Below the pieces are notes generated by a model that ran no database searches, was not told the origin of the DNA, and saw nothing but the letters and a program-made list of their open reading frames with translations. From a virus: DNA of 31,033 nt. The stretch covers positions 1 to 31,033 of IMG/VR virus record IMGVR_UViG_3300048123_000030. One strand, written 5' to 3'. The position numbers and the translations under genes are program-made. Shown piece after piece: positions 13,584-22,112 of the stretch; position 1 is the stretch's first letter, and the number at the start of each line of letters is the position of its first letter.

Positions 13584-13838
13584 ATGCATGGTGGCGCAAG
13601 ACAAGGGGCAGGTAGAAAGCCCAAAGCAGACGAAGCTAAATTAGTAGAACGCTTAGATGCGATCATAGATAGTGATACAGCTCTCGCTAAGTTAGGGGAA
13701 CTCGTAGCTAAAGGCGATATGAGAGCAATCCAACTATATCTTAGCTATCGTTATGGTAAGCCAAAAGAGAGTATGGATATCAATTCATCTGAGGGGCTAA
13801 ATATAAACTTTAAGGACTTAATTAAGTTTGTCGATTAA
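13584..13838 (+). CDS. terS: Terminase small subunit-like protein
   Basis: 84 residues. The N-terminal HGGARQGAGRKPKADEA is the basic opening typical of many small terminase subunits, followed by a helical domain (AIQLYLSYRYGKPKES). It overlaps the large subunit start by 11 bp, which supports the assignment. Role: recognising phage DNA and delivering it to the packaging motor. It is short for the family and lacks an obvious separate helix-turn-helix. Confidence 0.72.
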   Translation: MHGGARQGAGRKPKADEAKLVERLDAIIDSDTALAKLGELVAKGDMRAIQLYLSYRYGKPKESMDINSSEGLNINFKDLIKFVD

Positions 13839-15039
13839 CATACATAAGAAATACCTACCAATATCCACAGACGATAGTAGATACTTTGTTGTTACAGGTG
13901 GTAGGGGTTCAGGTAAGTCTTTCTCAATAAATGCTTTGCTTGTTATACTTACCTATGAGCGAGGGCATACAATCCTATTTACAAGATACACTTTAACATC
14001 TGCACGTATCTCTATTATTCCTGAGTTTATAGAGAAGTTAGAACTGATGGATTGTATTGCAGACTTCCACGTTACTAAAGACGAGATAATAAATAGAAAA
14101 TCAGGAAGTAAGATAATCTTTAGGGGTATCAAGACAAGCTCAGGCGATCAGACAGCAAGTTTAAAATCACTCACAGGTATAACTACGTGGGTAGTAGATG
14201 AAGCAGAGGAACTAACAGATGAGCAGAAGTTTGATACTATTGACCTATCAGTAAGACAGCAAGGCAATCAAAACAGAGTTATCTTAATACTCAATCCTAC
14301 AACTAAAGAGCATTTTGTCTATACACGATTCTTTGAGGATAAAGGCGTACAGGAAGGTAGCAATACGAGTAAGGATAACACCACATACATTCACACCACC
14401 TACTTAGATAACCTAAACAATCTATCTGAAAGCTACATAGATCAGATAGAACAAATGAAACAGCGCAGACCTGAGAAGTACAAACAACAGATGTTAGGTT
14501 CGTGGATGAGTAAAGCTGAGGGTGTGATATTTACTAATTGGACGATAGGCGATTTTAAAAAGAAAGGTGTTAGCGTATGGGGGCAGGATTATGGCTTTGC
14601 TGCTGATCCATCAACTCTTGTAGAAACAAACATAGATACAGATAACAAAATAATCTATCTAAGGGAATGTTTTTACCTGCCACGACTCACAACCTCACAG
14701 ATAGCGCAACTCAACCTTAAACACGCTAAGGATGGTCTTATCGTAGGCGATAGCGCAGAGGTGCGACTACTACATGAAATAAAAGCCAAAGGTTGTAACG
14801 TAACAAAATCAATCAAAGGACAGGGCAGTGTTACCTATGGGATATCTTTATTACAAGACTACGACTTAGTGGTAAGCCCTGATAGTACAAACCTTATTAA
14901 AGAACTGAATAATTACAGATGGTTAGAGCGTAAGTCTAACACGCCTGTTGATGCTTACAACCACCTTATTGATGCAATTAGATATGCAGTAGGTTATCAA
15001 CTGCAAAACCCAAACAGAGGTCAGTACGCAATTCGTTAA
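13828..15039 (+). CDS. terL: Terminase large subunit
   Basis: 403 residues from TTG 13828; no ATG precedes Walker A. ATPase domain: Walker A GGRGSGKS (24-31), Walker B TTWVVDEAEE with Asp124 and Glu125, and a C-motif region LILNPT (153-158). Nuclease domain: WGQDYGFAADP with Asp254, IVGDSAE with Asp308 and HLIDAIRYAV with Asp382. It is of the Terminase_3/PBSX-like type. It packages DNA into the prohead through the portal, which here is encoded 12 kb away. Confidence 0.95.
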   Translation: MSINIHKKYLPISTDDSRYFVVTGGRGSGKSFSINALLVILTYERGHTILFTRYTLTSARISIIPEFIEKLELMDCIADFHVTKDEIINRKSGSKIIFRGIKTSSGDQTASLKSLTGITTWVVDEAEELTDEQKFDTIDLSVRQQGNQNRVILILNPTTKEHFVYTRFFEDKGVQEGSNTSKDNTTYIHTTYLDNLNNLSESYIDQIEQMKQRRPEKYKQQMLGSWMSKAEGVIFTNWTIGDFKKKGVSVWGQDYGFAADPSTLVETNIDTDNKIIYLRECFYLPRLTTSQIAQLNLKHAKDGLIVGDSAEVRLLHEIKAKGCNVTKSIKGQGSVTYGISLLQDYDLVVSPDSTNLIKELNNYRWLERKSNTPVDAYNHLIDAIRYAVGYQLQNPNRGQYAIR

Positions 15040-15063
15040 AATCATTTTTTTTTACGTTATATA
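15036..15063 (+). promoter_or_regulatory. Late promoter candidate 2 (tail operon)
   Basis: TTAAAAT (15036-15042), ten bases that are mostly T, TACGTTATATA (15053-15063). ATG 15079 is 26 bp after the start of the second box, giving a ~12-nt leader. The first box overlaps the terL stop codon. Confidence 0.58.
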
Positions 15064-15078
15064 GATAAGTAACAAGTT

Positions 15079-15726
15079 ATGAAAGTAGATATAGAAATCC
15101 CTGAATCACTTAATGAGATAACTTTAGACCAATATCAGAGATATCTAAAGATACAAGATAACAACGAGGACGAGAAGTTTTTAGCTGTTAAGATGATAGA
15201 GATATTTTGTGGGATACGTGGGGATCACGTCCTGCTTATGAGAGCTACTGATATTAACAGCATAGTGCAGATATTAACTGAGATGCTAAACGATACACCT
15301 AAGTTGCAAACCATGTTTAAAATGAAAGGTACGCAATATGGGTTTATACCTAAGTTAGACGATATGAGCTTTGGCGAATATATAGACTTAGATACGTTTA
15401 TAGGCGATTGGGAAAATATGCACAGGGCTATGAATGTTCTATATAGACGAATTACGAATCAATATGGCGATAAGTACAACGTAGAGGATTATAGCGTAGA
15501 TAACGCAGAGAAGATGAAGGATATGCCTATGAGTGCAGTTTTAGGTTCTATTGTTTTTTTTTACAATTTAGGGATGGACTTATCGAAAGCTATGCTGAAC
15601 TATTTGGGGAACGAAGAGATGAACTTAGCTCTGCATCTAATTTCGGACGAAAATGGGGGTGGTATCAATCACTTTACGCACTCGCTCAGGGGGATATTGG
15701 ACGATTTGAAGATATCACTAAATTAA
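15079..15726 (+). CDS. Tail assembly chaperone, G-type (unshifted product)
   Basis: 215 residues in the zero frame. N-terminal strand-rich start (MKVDIEIPESLNEITLDQYQ), then a helical body including YIDLDTFIGDWENMHRAMNV. It matches the tail chaperone G/GT class by size, context upstream of tail genes and by the frameshift extension seen in the overlapping frame. It would coat the tape measure during tail assembly. Unusually, it is separated from the tape measure gene by four tail genes and one small ORF. Confidence 0.6.
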   Translation: MKVDIEIPESLNEITLDQYQRYLKIQDNNEDEKFLAVKMIEIFCGIRGDHVLLMRATDINSIVQILTEMLNDTPKLQTMFKMKGTQYGFIPKLDDMSFGEYIDLDTFIGDWENMHRAMNVLYRRITNQYGDKYNVEDYSVDNAEKMKDMPMSAVLGSIVFFYNLGMDLSKAMLNYLGNEEMNLALHLISDENGGGINHFTHSLRGILDDLKISLN

Positions 15727-15815
15727 ATGCTCATCAATGTTTATATGCCCTAAGTTTTATGAAAGACAAAGCAGAGTTAGAAGCAAGACAAATAAAAAGT
15801 AAATTCAATGGCTAA
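15079..15815 (+). CDS. Tail assembly chaperone, GT-type product of -1 frameshift
   Basis: If ribosomes slip back one base on T_TTT_TTT (15555-15561), translation continues for 84 codons in the -1 frame to a stop at 15813-15815, giving about 245 residues. The extension contains KWGWYQSLYALAQGDIGRF and HQCLYALSFMKDKAELEA, the pattern typical of T extensions of Bacteroidota phage chaperones (WGWY, a small helix, GD, then a KAELEA helix). Without the shift, 15727-15807 would be non-coding. The extension also overlaps the next start (15808) by 8 bp, as neighbouring genes do. Confidence 0.72.
15555..15561 (+). promoter_or_regulatory. -1 frameshift slippery heptamer T_TTT_TTT
   Basis: A run of nine T (15554-15562) includes a heptamer in the correct phase: zero-frame codons GTT, TTT, TTT, TAC. 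After slippage both tRNA-Phe can re-pair perfectly. The -1 frame has no stop from here to 15813. No strong downstream hairpin was recognised by eye. Confidence 0.68.
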
Positions 15816-16281
15816 TCAAGGTGCAAGAGGGTTCTATCAAATAACCAACACAATCAAAGACCAACTACTCGCTGATGATAACATCAATACAGTTACCACA
15901 GGCGATATAACAGATATTGACCTAAACAAACAAACAATCTTCCCACTTGCACACATTGTAATTAATAACGTAACATTGGAAGAGCAGGTACTTAGATTTA
16001 GTATGAGTATCCTTACAATGGATGTAGTAGATCAAAGCAAAGATGCAGTAGTAGATGTGTTTAGGGATAACGATAACGAGCAGGACGTACTTAACACTCA
16101 ACTTGCTGTTATTAACAAAGTAATACAGGTGCTTAGAATGGGTACGTTATACACATCGAAGTATCAATTAGATGGCGATCCAAGCTGTGAACCCTTTTAT
16201 GATAGATTTGAGAACTCTGTTGCAGGGTGGGCTACAACCTTTGACGTGCTTATAGAAAACGATATTAACGTATGCAGTTAA
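15808..16281 (+). CDS. Tail or neck structural protein
   Basis: 157 residues. Opens with MANQGARGFYQITNTIKDQL and a strand-rich middle (IFPLAHIVINNVTLEEQVLR, then FSMSILTMDVVDQSKD), ending with VAGWATTFDVLIENDINVCS. Phage tail terminator and minor tail proteins at this position have comparable length and the closing strand-rich segment. Overlaps the next gene by 10 bp. Confidence 0.58.
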   Translation: MANQGARGFYQITNTIKDQLLADDNINTVTTGDITDIDLNKQTIFPLAHIVINNVTLEEQVLRFSMSILTMDVVDQSKDAVVDVFRDNDNEQDVLNTQLAVINKVIQVLRMGTLYTSKYQLDGDPSCEPFYDRFENSVAGWATTFDVLIENDINVCS

Positions 16282-16778
16282 AAGAAACACAGACAGCTCT
16301 TAGGGCTTTTGGTAAGTATGTAGTGCAACAGGCACGAACAAATCTTACTAAAGGCAAAAAGAATACATCTAAAGAGTTGTACGATTCTATTGGCTATACC
16401 ATAGAGGAAGTAAGTAAGGGGTTTAGACTTTACTTTGAGATGGAAGATTATGGTATGTTTCAGGACAGAGGTGTTAAGGGTGTACGTGGTGGTAAGTCTT
16501 TAAGCAACTTTAGTTACAAGCAATCCTCTAATCTTGTAGGGTTAGAAAGTGCCACAGGTACGTTTGGTAAGTGGGCATCTGCAAAGCGAATACAGTTTAG
16601 AGATAAAAAGGGTAGGTTTTTGAGTTACAAGCAGACAGGGTTTGCACTTGCTACGATTGTAAAGAACTATGGTATTAAGCCATCACTGTTTTTCACTAAG
16701 CCCTTTGAGAAAGCATTTACTAACCTACCTAAAGAATTACAAGAGCAATTTGCTAAAGATTTAGAAAACTTAATATAA
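16272..16778 (+). CDS. Tail completion-like protein (gp10-like)
   Basis: 168 residues. Basic helix at the N-terminus (LRAFGKYVVQQARTNLTKGK), then ELYDSIGYTIEE and LYFEMEDYGMFQDRGVKGVR, a DYGxFxDxGVKG pattern typical of HK97-gp10-like tail completion proteins of Bacteroidota phages, then SLFFTKPFEKAFTNLP. Ends in TAATG with the next gene. Likely sits at the head-tail joint. Confidence 0.65.
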   Translation: MQLKETQTALRAFGKYVVQQARTNLTKGKKNTSKELYDSIGYTIEEVSKGFRLYFEMEDYGMFQDRGVKGVRGGKSLSNFSYKQSSNLVGLESATGTFGKWASAKRIQFRDKKGRFLSYKQTGFALATIVKNYGIKPSLFFTKPFEKAFTNLPKELQEQFAKDLENLI

Positions 16779-17944
16779 TGGCTATAAAGATAAACGTACG
16801 AAGCCCCTTTTATGTAAAAGCAGAACCTGCAAGTGGTACGCTTACAAGTGCGCAAATGGAATTATACATATACACAGGCGCAAAACTTACCACACCCACA
16901 TCAAGCGAACTTAGATACACAATAACTAAAACACCAATAGACAGCAATAATTATGTAGTGTATGAGATAGCTGAACTTGTAAGAGATTATCTTGATATAG
17001 AGTTTGATGGCGAATATGATAGTCAATGTGTATGGGTTAGACCTACATTAACTTTAACTAAAACAAGTGGCTCTGAAACACCTACGCCTGTTGACTATAT
17101 AGCGTTCGATGGCTATGGTTACTTTCACGAGGGTACAAATCCTCAGCTATCAAGAGGATTGCTATTATCAAACAATACTATATTCAGACTAAACTACGAT
17201 AATGTAAGAATCCCTGTCTTTACAGAGGACACTAACTCAGTAACATTCTTATACAAAGGGGAAGAGAAACGAACTCAAAGTATACCATCGGCAGGGGTTG
17301 ATGTGAATAACACAAATGGTCAAATAGAATATGTTACAGTAAGTGGTTTAGATGATAATGATACATACAGGGAACGAGTTGTAAACGATGGGGGTACATT
17401 AGAGGACAGCGATTGCTTAGACTTGTTTCTAAGGCGATATAACATAGGTGAAGTAGACGAGGTTATCATAAACACAGATGCAGGTGTAGAGGTTGTTAAA
17501 ATCAACACGATTAATGAGTGTAAGTACGAGCCCTACAAAGTTACATTCATTAATAAGTATGGTGCTTTGCAGGACTTGTGGTTTTTTAAGAAGTCAGTAG
17601 AATCTACCAACGTAAAATCTGAGCAGTTTAAGGCATCTATATTTGACCAATCTACCCTAAGCTACAAAACATACAAACACCAACAACAAGCGTTTTTATC
17701 TCAGGGTAAGGATAGAATCACAATGAATACAGGATACGTAAATGACGATCATAACGCTGTATTAGAGGAACTATTATTAAGTGAGCAGGTATGGTACACA
17801 GAGATAACAGAAACAGAGGAACGAGTTATACCTGTTATCCCATTAACTAAGTCAATCACATACAAGACAAGTGTTAATGACAAACTTGCAAACTACACAG
17901 TAGATTTTGAACACGCTTTTGATAAGATAAATAACATTAGATAG
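16778..17944 (+). CDS. Tail structural protein
   Basis: 388 residues, strand-rich throughout (FYVKAEPASGTLTSAQMELY; ELRYTITKTPIDSNNYVVYE) with a central TFINKYGALQDLWFFKKS and a C-terminal YTVDFEHAFDKINNIR. No transmembrane segment. It lies between tail completion and a large baseplate-like gene and shares the operon by a one-base overlap (stop then GTG). I recognise it as a type common in flavobacterial phages without a named function. Confidence 0.6.
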   Translation: MAIKINVRSPFYVKAEPASGTLTSAQMELYIYTGAKLTTPTSSELRYTITKTPIDSNNYVVYEIAELVRDYLDIEFDGEYDSQCVWVRPTLTLTKTSGSETPTPVDYIAFDGYGYFHEGTNPQLSRGLLLSNNTIFRLNYDNVRIPVFTEDTNSVTFLYKGEEKRTQSIPSAGVDVNNTNGQIEYVTVSGLDDNDTYRERVVNDGGTLEDSDCLDLFLRRYNIGEVDEVIINTDAGVEVVKINTINECKYEPYKVTFINKYGALQDLWFFKKSVESTNVKSEQFKASIFDQSTLSYKTYKHQQQAFLSQGKDRITMNTGYVNDDHNAVLEELLLSEQVWYTEITETEERVIPVIPLTKSITYKTSVNDKLANYTVDFEHAFDKINNIR

Positions 17945-20202
17945 TGCAGAGCATACAGCTATATATTGAGGGGCAAAGAGTAGATATGTTTAAGGATGAA
18001 TCTGTAAGCATCACTCAGTCTATCCAAAACGTAAAGGATATCGCTAAGGTGTTCACAGAGTTTACCAAGACCTTTACTCTACCTGCTTCTAAAACAAATA
18101 ACAAGATATTCAAACACTACTATAACTTTGATATCACAGGGGGCTTTGATGCGAGAACAAAAAAAGATGCTACACTTGAATTAAACTACCTACCATTTAA
18201 AAAAGGTAAGATTAAGTTAGAGGGTGTAGACTTGCAAAACAGAAAACCAAAGTCTTATCGCATTACATTCTTTGGTAATACAGTAACACTTAAAGACCTA
18301 TTAGGCGAAGATAAGCTGAGTGCATTATCAGACCTTAATACATACACAGATACATATGCTGATACAGATGTAGAAAGATTGCTTAAACGTAATCCATCAA
18401 GAAACTCAACAGGCACAGTAGATACAATAGGAACTTCGTCTATTACAGATAGTAGTGGTTTTGGTACTGTTAGTGTTGGCGATTTAATTACAAACACCTC
18501 TACAAACGAAACGACTTACATAACAGGCATACCTGTATCTACTGCTATTGTTTTAAATGAGCAGATATTTACAGCAGGTCAATCTTACGAAATAGCTAAC
18601 CATGTTTTAGCACCTCTTATTACACATACAAAAAGATTAACATATCAAAGCAACACTCATGGGCAAACCACAGGTAATCTATGGTACGAATCAGGTAGTG
18701 GTACATCACATCATCATGGGGTTGCGTGGAACGAATTAAAATACGCAATAAGAGTACATAAAATTATAGAAGCCATTGAGAATAAATATGGCATAACATT
18801 TAGTACAGACTTCTTTAATACCTCAAACGATGCTTACTATGATTTGTTTATGTGGCTACACAGAAAAAAGGGCGAAGTTGGTTTTGGTGGGCAAATTACA
18901 AGTTTTGAAACACAAGTAACAGGTTTTCCTAATAGTACAAACTCAGGATCGAGAATGACTAATAACAACCTAAGTGTCAATGTGTCAAGTAGCTTTATTA
19001 CATCACTTATACTTTCTCTATATAGAACAGGTACTGCTGAATATGGCGTTATTGTAAAAAGAAACGGAACGACTATATATACACAAACAGGTATAACAGA
19101 TACAACTAAAGTTATTAATCTTCCGCAGCAATCAGGTAGCTATACTGTTTTTATTACTCATTCATCATCAATTACTTTTGATACAAGCCCTTATGTTAGG
19201 TGGACTCTTTCTTATAGAGAACCCGGTGGCGCACCTACTTTTGAGATATACCAATTAAGCTCGTCTTTTACTGCTAATGCTGAGATACAATTTGCAATCA
19301 CAGAACAAATACCTGAAATTAAAATTATAGACTTTTTAACAGGATTATTTAAGATGTTTAACCTTACTACGTTTGTAGAGGAAAATGGCACTATATACGT
19401 TGACACCTTAGATGAATTTTATGCAAATAAAAAATCAATAAGCACAGCATACGATATAAGCGAGTTTGTAGATGTAAAAAGTGGGCAGGTTGACGTGGCT
19501 TTGCCTTACAGAGAAGTATCATTTAGTTATGAAGATACAGATACATTTTTAGCAGAAACACATAATCAGATATTTAACCAAGAGTGGGCTAAAACAGACT
19601 TTACACAAACAGACGATGATAACAATATAGTGGATGGTAGTCTTTATAGTGTAAAAGCACCATTCTCACACCTAAAGTATGAGCGATTAATTAATTTAAC
19701 TAATAATTCACAAACAGATATACAATGGGGGTATTTTGTAGATGATAACCAAGAAAGTTATATAGGCAAACCATTACTATTTTATCCTGTATATACAAAC
19801 CCATTTGAAACAATTAGCTTTATAGATCAAGTAGGTTCTGATGGCGATTATGAATCTCACAAAGCAATTTCAGGAAGTGTCAATATGCCTTCTAACAGCG
19901 TTTCGTTTAGCTCAAGTACATCTACTGATAATATAAATTTTAAAAACGAATTAAACGAATACACAGGCGATAATAGCTTTACAGGCACGTTATTCGAAAA
20001 CTATTATAGCAACTATATTACAAATGTGTTTAACACAAAGAATAGACTTACAAAAGTAAAGGCATATCTACCCCTTAGAATCCTTTTGAACTTTACTCTT
20101 GCTGATAGGTTTGATATTAATGGTAAAAGGTATAAGATCAACAGCATAGAAACAAACTTAGCAACAGGCGAATCGAACATAGAACTATTAAACGAATTAT
20201 GA
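17944..20202 (+). CDS. Large tail/baseplate protein
   Basis: 752 residues from GTG 17944, the only start at the junction. The N-terminus VDMFKDESVSITQSIQNVKD and KVFTEFTKTFTLPASKTNNK is a hallmark of a large Bacteroidota phage tail protein. Strand-rich insertions follow (residues ~130-450, Thr/Ser-rich, including HHH near 257). A C-terminal part (RILLNFTLADRFDINGKRYK, then SIETNLATGESNIELLNEL) resembles baseplate hub barrel repeats. Likely a baseplate or distal tail component near the tape measure. Overlaps the next small ORF by ATGA. Confidence 0.65.
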   Translation: MQSIQLYIEGQRVDMFKDESVSITQSIQNVKDIAKVFTEFTKTFTLPASKTNNKIFKHYYNFDITGGFDARTKKDATLELNYLPFKKGKIKLEGVDLQNRKPKSYRITFFGNTVTLKDLLGEDKLSALSDLNTYTDTYADTDVERLLKRNPSRNSTGTVDTIGTSSITDSSGFGTVSVGDLITNTSTNETTYITGIPVSTAIVLNEQIFTAGQSYEIANHVLAPLITHTKRLTYQSNTHGQTTGNLWYESGSGTSHHHGVAWNELKYAIRVHKIIEAIENKYGITFSTDFFNTSNDAYYDLFMWLHRKKGEVGFGGQITSFETQVTGFPNSTNSGSRMTNNNLSVNVSSSFITSLILSLYRTGTAEYGVIVKRNGTTIYTQTGITDTTKVINLPQQSGSYTVFITHSSSITFDTSPYVRWTLSYREPGGAPTFEIYQLSSSFTANAEIQFAITEQIPEIKIIDFLTGLFKMFNLTTFVEENGTIYVDTLDEFYANKKSISTAYDISEFVDVKSGQVDVALPYREVSFSYEDTDTFLAETHNQIFNQEWAKTDFTQTDDDNNIVDGSLYSVKAPFSHLKYERLINLTNNSQTDIQWGYFVDDNQESYIGKPLLFYPVYTNPFETISFIDQVGSDGDYESHKAISGSVNMPSNSVSFSSSTSTDNINFKNELNEYTGDNSFTGTLFENYYSNYITNVFNTKNRLTKVKAYLPLRILLNFTLADRFDINGKRYKINSIETNLATGESNIELLNEL

Positions 20203-20351
20203 TACAGAATATCTTAGAGTTACTACCCTATGTAAAAGATGGCTCGGAAAACATCCGAATAGCTAAAGGACAGAATTACCTGCCTAAGAACTTTAGACAG
20301 GCATATACTAAATTTAAAAATGATATACAATGGCTAAAAAAATCCAAGTAG
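20199..20351 (+). CDS. 50-residue small protein before tape measure
   Basis: Fills the 127-bp space between the baseplate and tape measure genes, overlapping them by 4 and 22 bp. MIQNILELLPYVKDGSENIR followed by a basic helix ending WLKKSK. Perhaps a small tail accessory protein. Confidence 0.52.
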   Translation: MIQNILELLPYVKDGSENIRIAKGQNYLPKNFRQAYTKFKNDIQWLKKSK

Positions 20352-22078
20352 AGTTAGAAGCTAAAGCTGATGACGCTCTAAAGCAGGTCGAAGCATTTAA
20401 AAAAGAGATTGAAGATTTAAAAACTAAGATAGCTGAAACATCTGAAAAGGGTGGTAAAGGGTTTAAGGGTTTAGGTAAAGCTCTTAAGGTTGCTACTGCG
20501 CCCCTTAGAGGTGCTACAAAGGGATTTAAACTTTTAGGCAAAGCATTAGGTGGCTTAGGTGTAATTGGTTTGCTTAGTAAAGGTTTCGAGCTATTGAGCG
20601 AAATATTTAAAAAGAATCAAAAGGTTACAGATTTATTTGCCACAGCAGCAGAAACATTATCTTTTGTTTTTAATGATCTTGTAAAGCTATTCACAGATAA
20701 TATAGGTGTAGTTACAGATTTCTTTAGTGCGTTATTTACTAACCCTTTAGAAACTATGAAAAACTTTGCTAACACTTTGCAAAGAGCTGTTATAGACAGG
20801 TTTATACAATTAAAAGAAACATTAGGGTTTGTTGCAAAGGGTATTGGGGATTTATTTAAAGGTAATTTCTCTGATGCTATGGAAAGTTTTAAACAAGCAG
20901 GTAAGGAAGCTGTTGACGTAATTACAGGTCAAGACCAAAGTTTTGAGAAAGTAAAAGAAACTGTTACAAGCTATGCTAAAGAAACTTTACAAGCAGCTAA
21001 AAACATTGTAGAGCTAAACAAACAAGCGCAGCTCAATGAAGCAATCAATCAGGGGCTTATAGAAAAATACGATATACAAGCAGAGCAATTAAGACAGGTG
21101 CGTGATGATGAAAGCAAAACATTTGCAGAGCGTATCGAAGCCAACGAAAAGTTAGCATTGGTTTTAGATGAGCAGGAAAAGGTAATGAAAGCAAATGCTC
21201 AGGCACGTATTGATGCAGCAGCTGCCGAACTGTCTAAGAACGAAGATAACATAGAAGCCCAAGTTGCCTATCAAGAAGCATTGAACGAAGCGGCAGCTAT
21301 TGAAGCACAAGTTACAGGGTTTAGAAGTGAGCAGCAAACAAACGTAAATGCATTACTTAGAGAACAAGCAGAAGCCAAAAAAGAAATAGCAGCTATTGGA
21401 TTAAATGAAATACAAGAGGAAAGACTTGAAGCTCTTAACTTATACAATGAAAGGAAAGCATTAATAGAGCAAACTATTACTGATGAGGAAGAGAAAACAG
21501 CAGCTCTTAAATTAATCAAAGATAATTATGATGCCTATATAAGATCAAGCGACCAAGCTATTGCAGAAGAGCAGAAAAAAGTTGACGAAGAAACTCAACA
21601 GGCAAAACTTGATATGGCTAAGAGAGGACTTGATGGTATTGCAGCTAACTTAGGAAAAGAAACAGCAGCAGGTAAGGCAGCAGCCATAGCATCTACTTTA
21701 ATATCTACTTATCAAGGCGCACAAGACTCTTACAAGTCTTTAGCAGGTATCCCTATCGTTGGTCCTGCATTAGGTATCGCAGCAGCAGCAGCAGCTGTGG
21801 CAGGTGGTTTGCAAACAGTAAAAAGTATTCAATCTACTAAAACCCCTGAAACAGAAGGTATCAGTAGTGGTGGTGCAAACATCAGTAGCCCATCAAGACC
21901 TGCACCCCCATCAGTACCCCCTGCATTTAACATTGTAGGTGCATCAGGTGCGAACCAATTAGCAGAAGCAATAGGTGGGCAATCACAGCAACCTGTTAAA
22001 GCGTTTGTAGTGTCAAACGATGTAAGCACAGCACAGGAATTAGACCGAAACATCGTAGAGGGTGCATCGATAGGATAA
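20330..22078 (+). CDS. Tape measure protein
   Basis: 582 residues. A long helical protein rich in Ala, Glu, Lys and Gln: N-terminal coiled coil (ALKQVEAFKKEIEDLKTKIA), glycine-rich hydrophobic patch near 75-100 (GLGVIGLLSKGFELLSEIF), extended coiled coil ~200-430, then AAGKAAAIASTLISTYQGAQ and GIPIVGPALGIAAAAAAVAG, the common tape-measure ending. A Pro/Ser-rich stretch and a small C-terminal domain follow. It sets tail length and helps DNA ejection. It is relatively short, suggesting a short siphovirus tail. Confidence 0.85.
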   Translation: MAKKIQVELEAKADDALKQVEAFKKEIEDLKTKIAETSEKGGKGFKGLGKALKVATAPLRGATKGFKLLGKALGGLGVIGLLSKGFELLSEIFKKNQKVTDLFATAAETLSFVFNDLVKLFTDNIGVVTDFFSALFTNPLETMKNFANTLQRAVIDRFIQLKETLGFVAKGIGDLFKGNFSDAMESFKQAGKEAVDVITGQDQSFEKVKETVTSYAKETLQAAKNIVELNKQAQLNEAINQGLIEKYDIQAEQLRQVRDDESKTFAERIEANEKLALVLDEQEKVMKANAQARIDAAAAELSKNEDNIEAQVAYQEALNEAAAIEAQVTGFRSEQQTNVNALLREQAEAKKEIAAIGLNEIQEERLEALNLYNERKALIEQTITDEEEKTAALKLIKDNYDAYIRSSDQAIAEEQKKVDEETQQAKLDMAKRGLDGIAANLGKETAAGKAAAIASTLISTYQGAQDSYKSLAGIPIVGPALGIAAAAAAVAGGLQTVKSIQSTKTPETEGISSGGANISSPSRPAPPSVPPAFNIVGASGANQLAEAIGGQSQQPVKAFVVSNDVSTAQELDRNIVEGASIG

Positions 22079-22081
22079 AAT

Positions 22082-22109
22082 ACAAAAACAAAACTAAATA
22101 CGTTATATA
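22082..22109 (+). promoter_or_regulatory. Late promoter candidate 3 (protease)
   Basis: ACAAAAA (22082-22088), ten bases, TACGTTATATA (22099-22109). ATG 22113 begins exactly 14 nt after the start of the second box, so a conventional start site would make the mRNA leaderless. Confidence 0.6.
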
Positions 22110-22112
22110 TAT

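Noticed and set aside
15646-15662. The five-G run in AAT-GGG-GGT as the frameshift site
   Set aside because: The P-site codon would shift from GGG to TGG with poor re-pairing, while the upstream T_TTT_TTT gives perfect re-pairing and the -1 frame is open from there.
16142-16152. TACGTTATACA inside the gene at 15808 as another late promoter
   Set aside because: No ACAAAAT-like box at the fixed distance and no start codon at the expected spacing; probably coding sequence.
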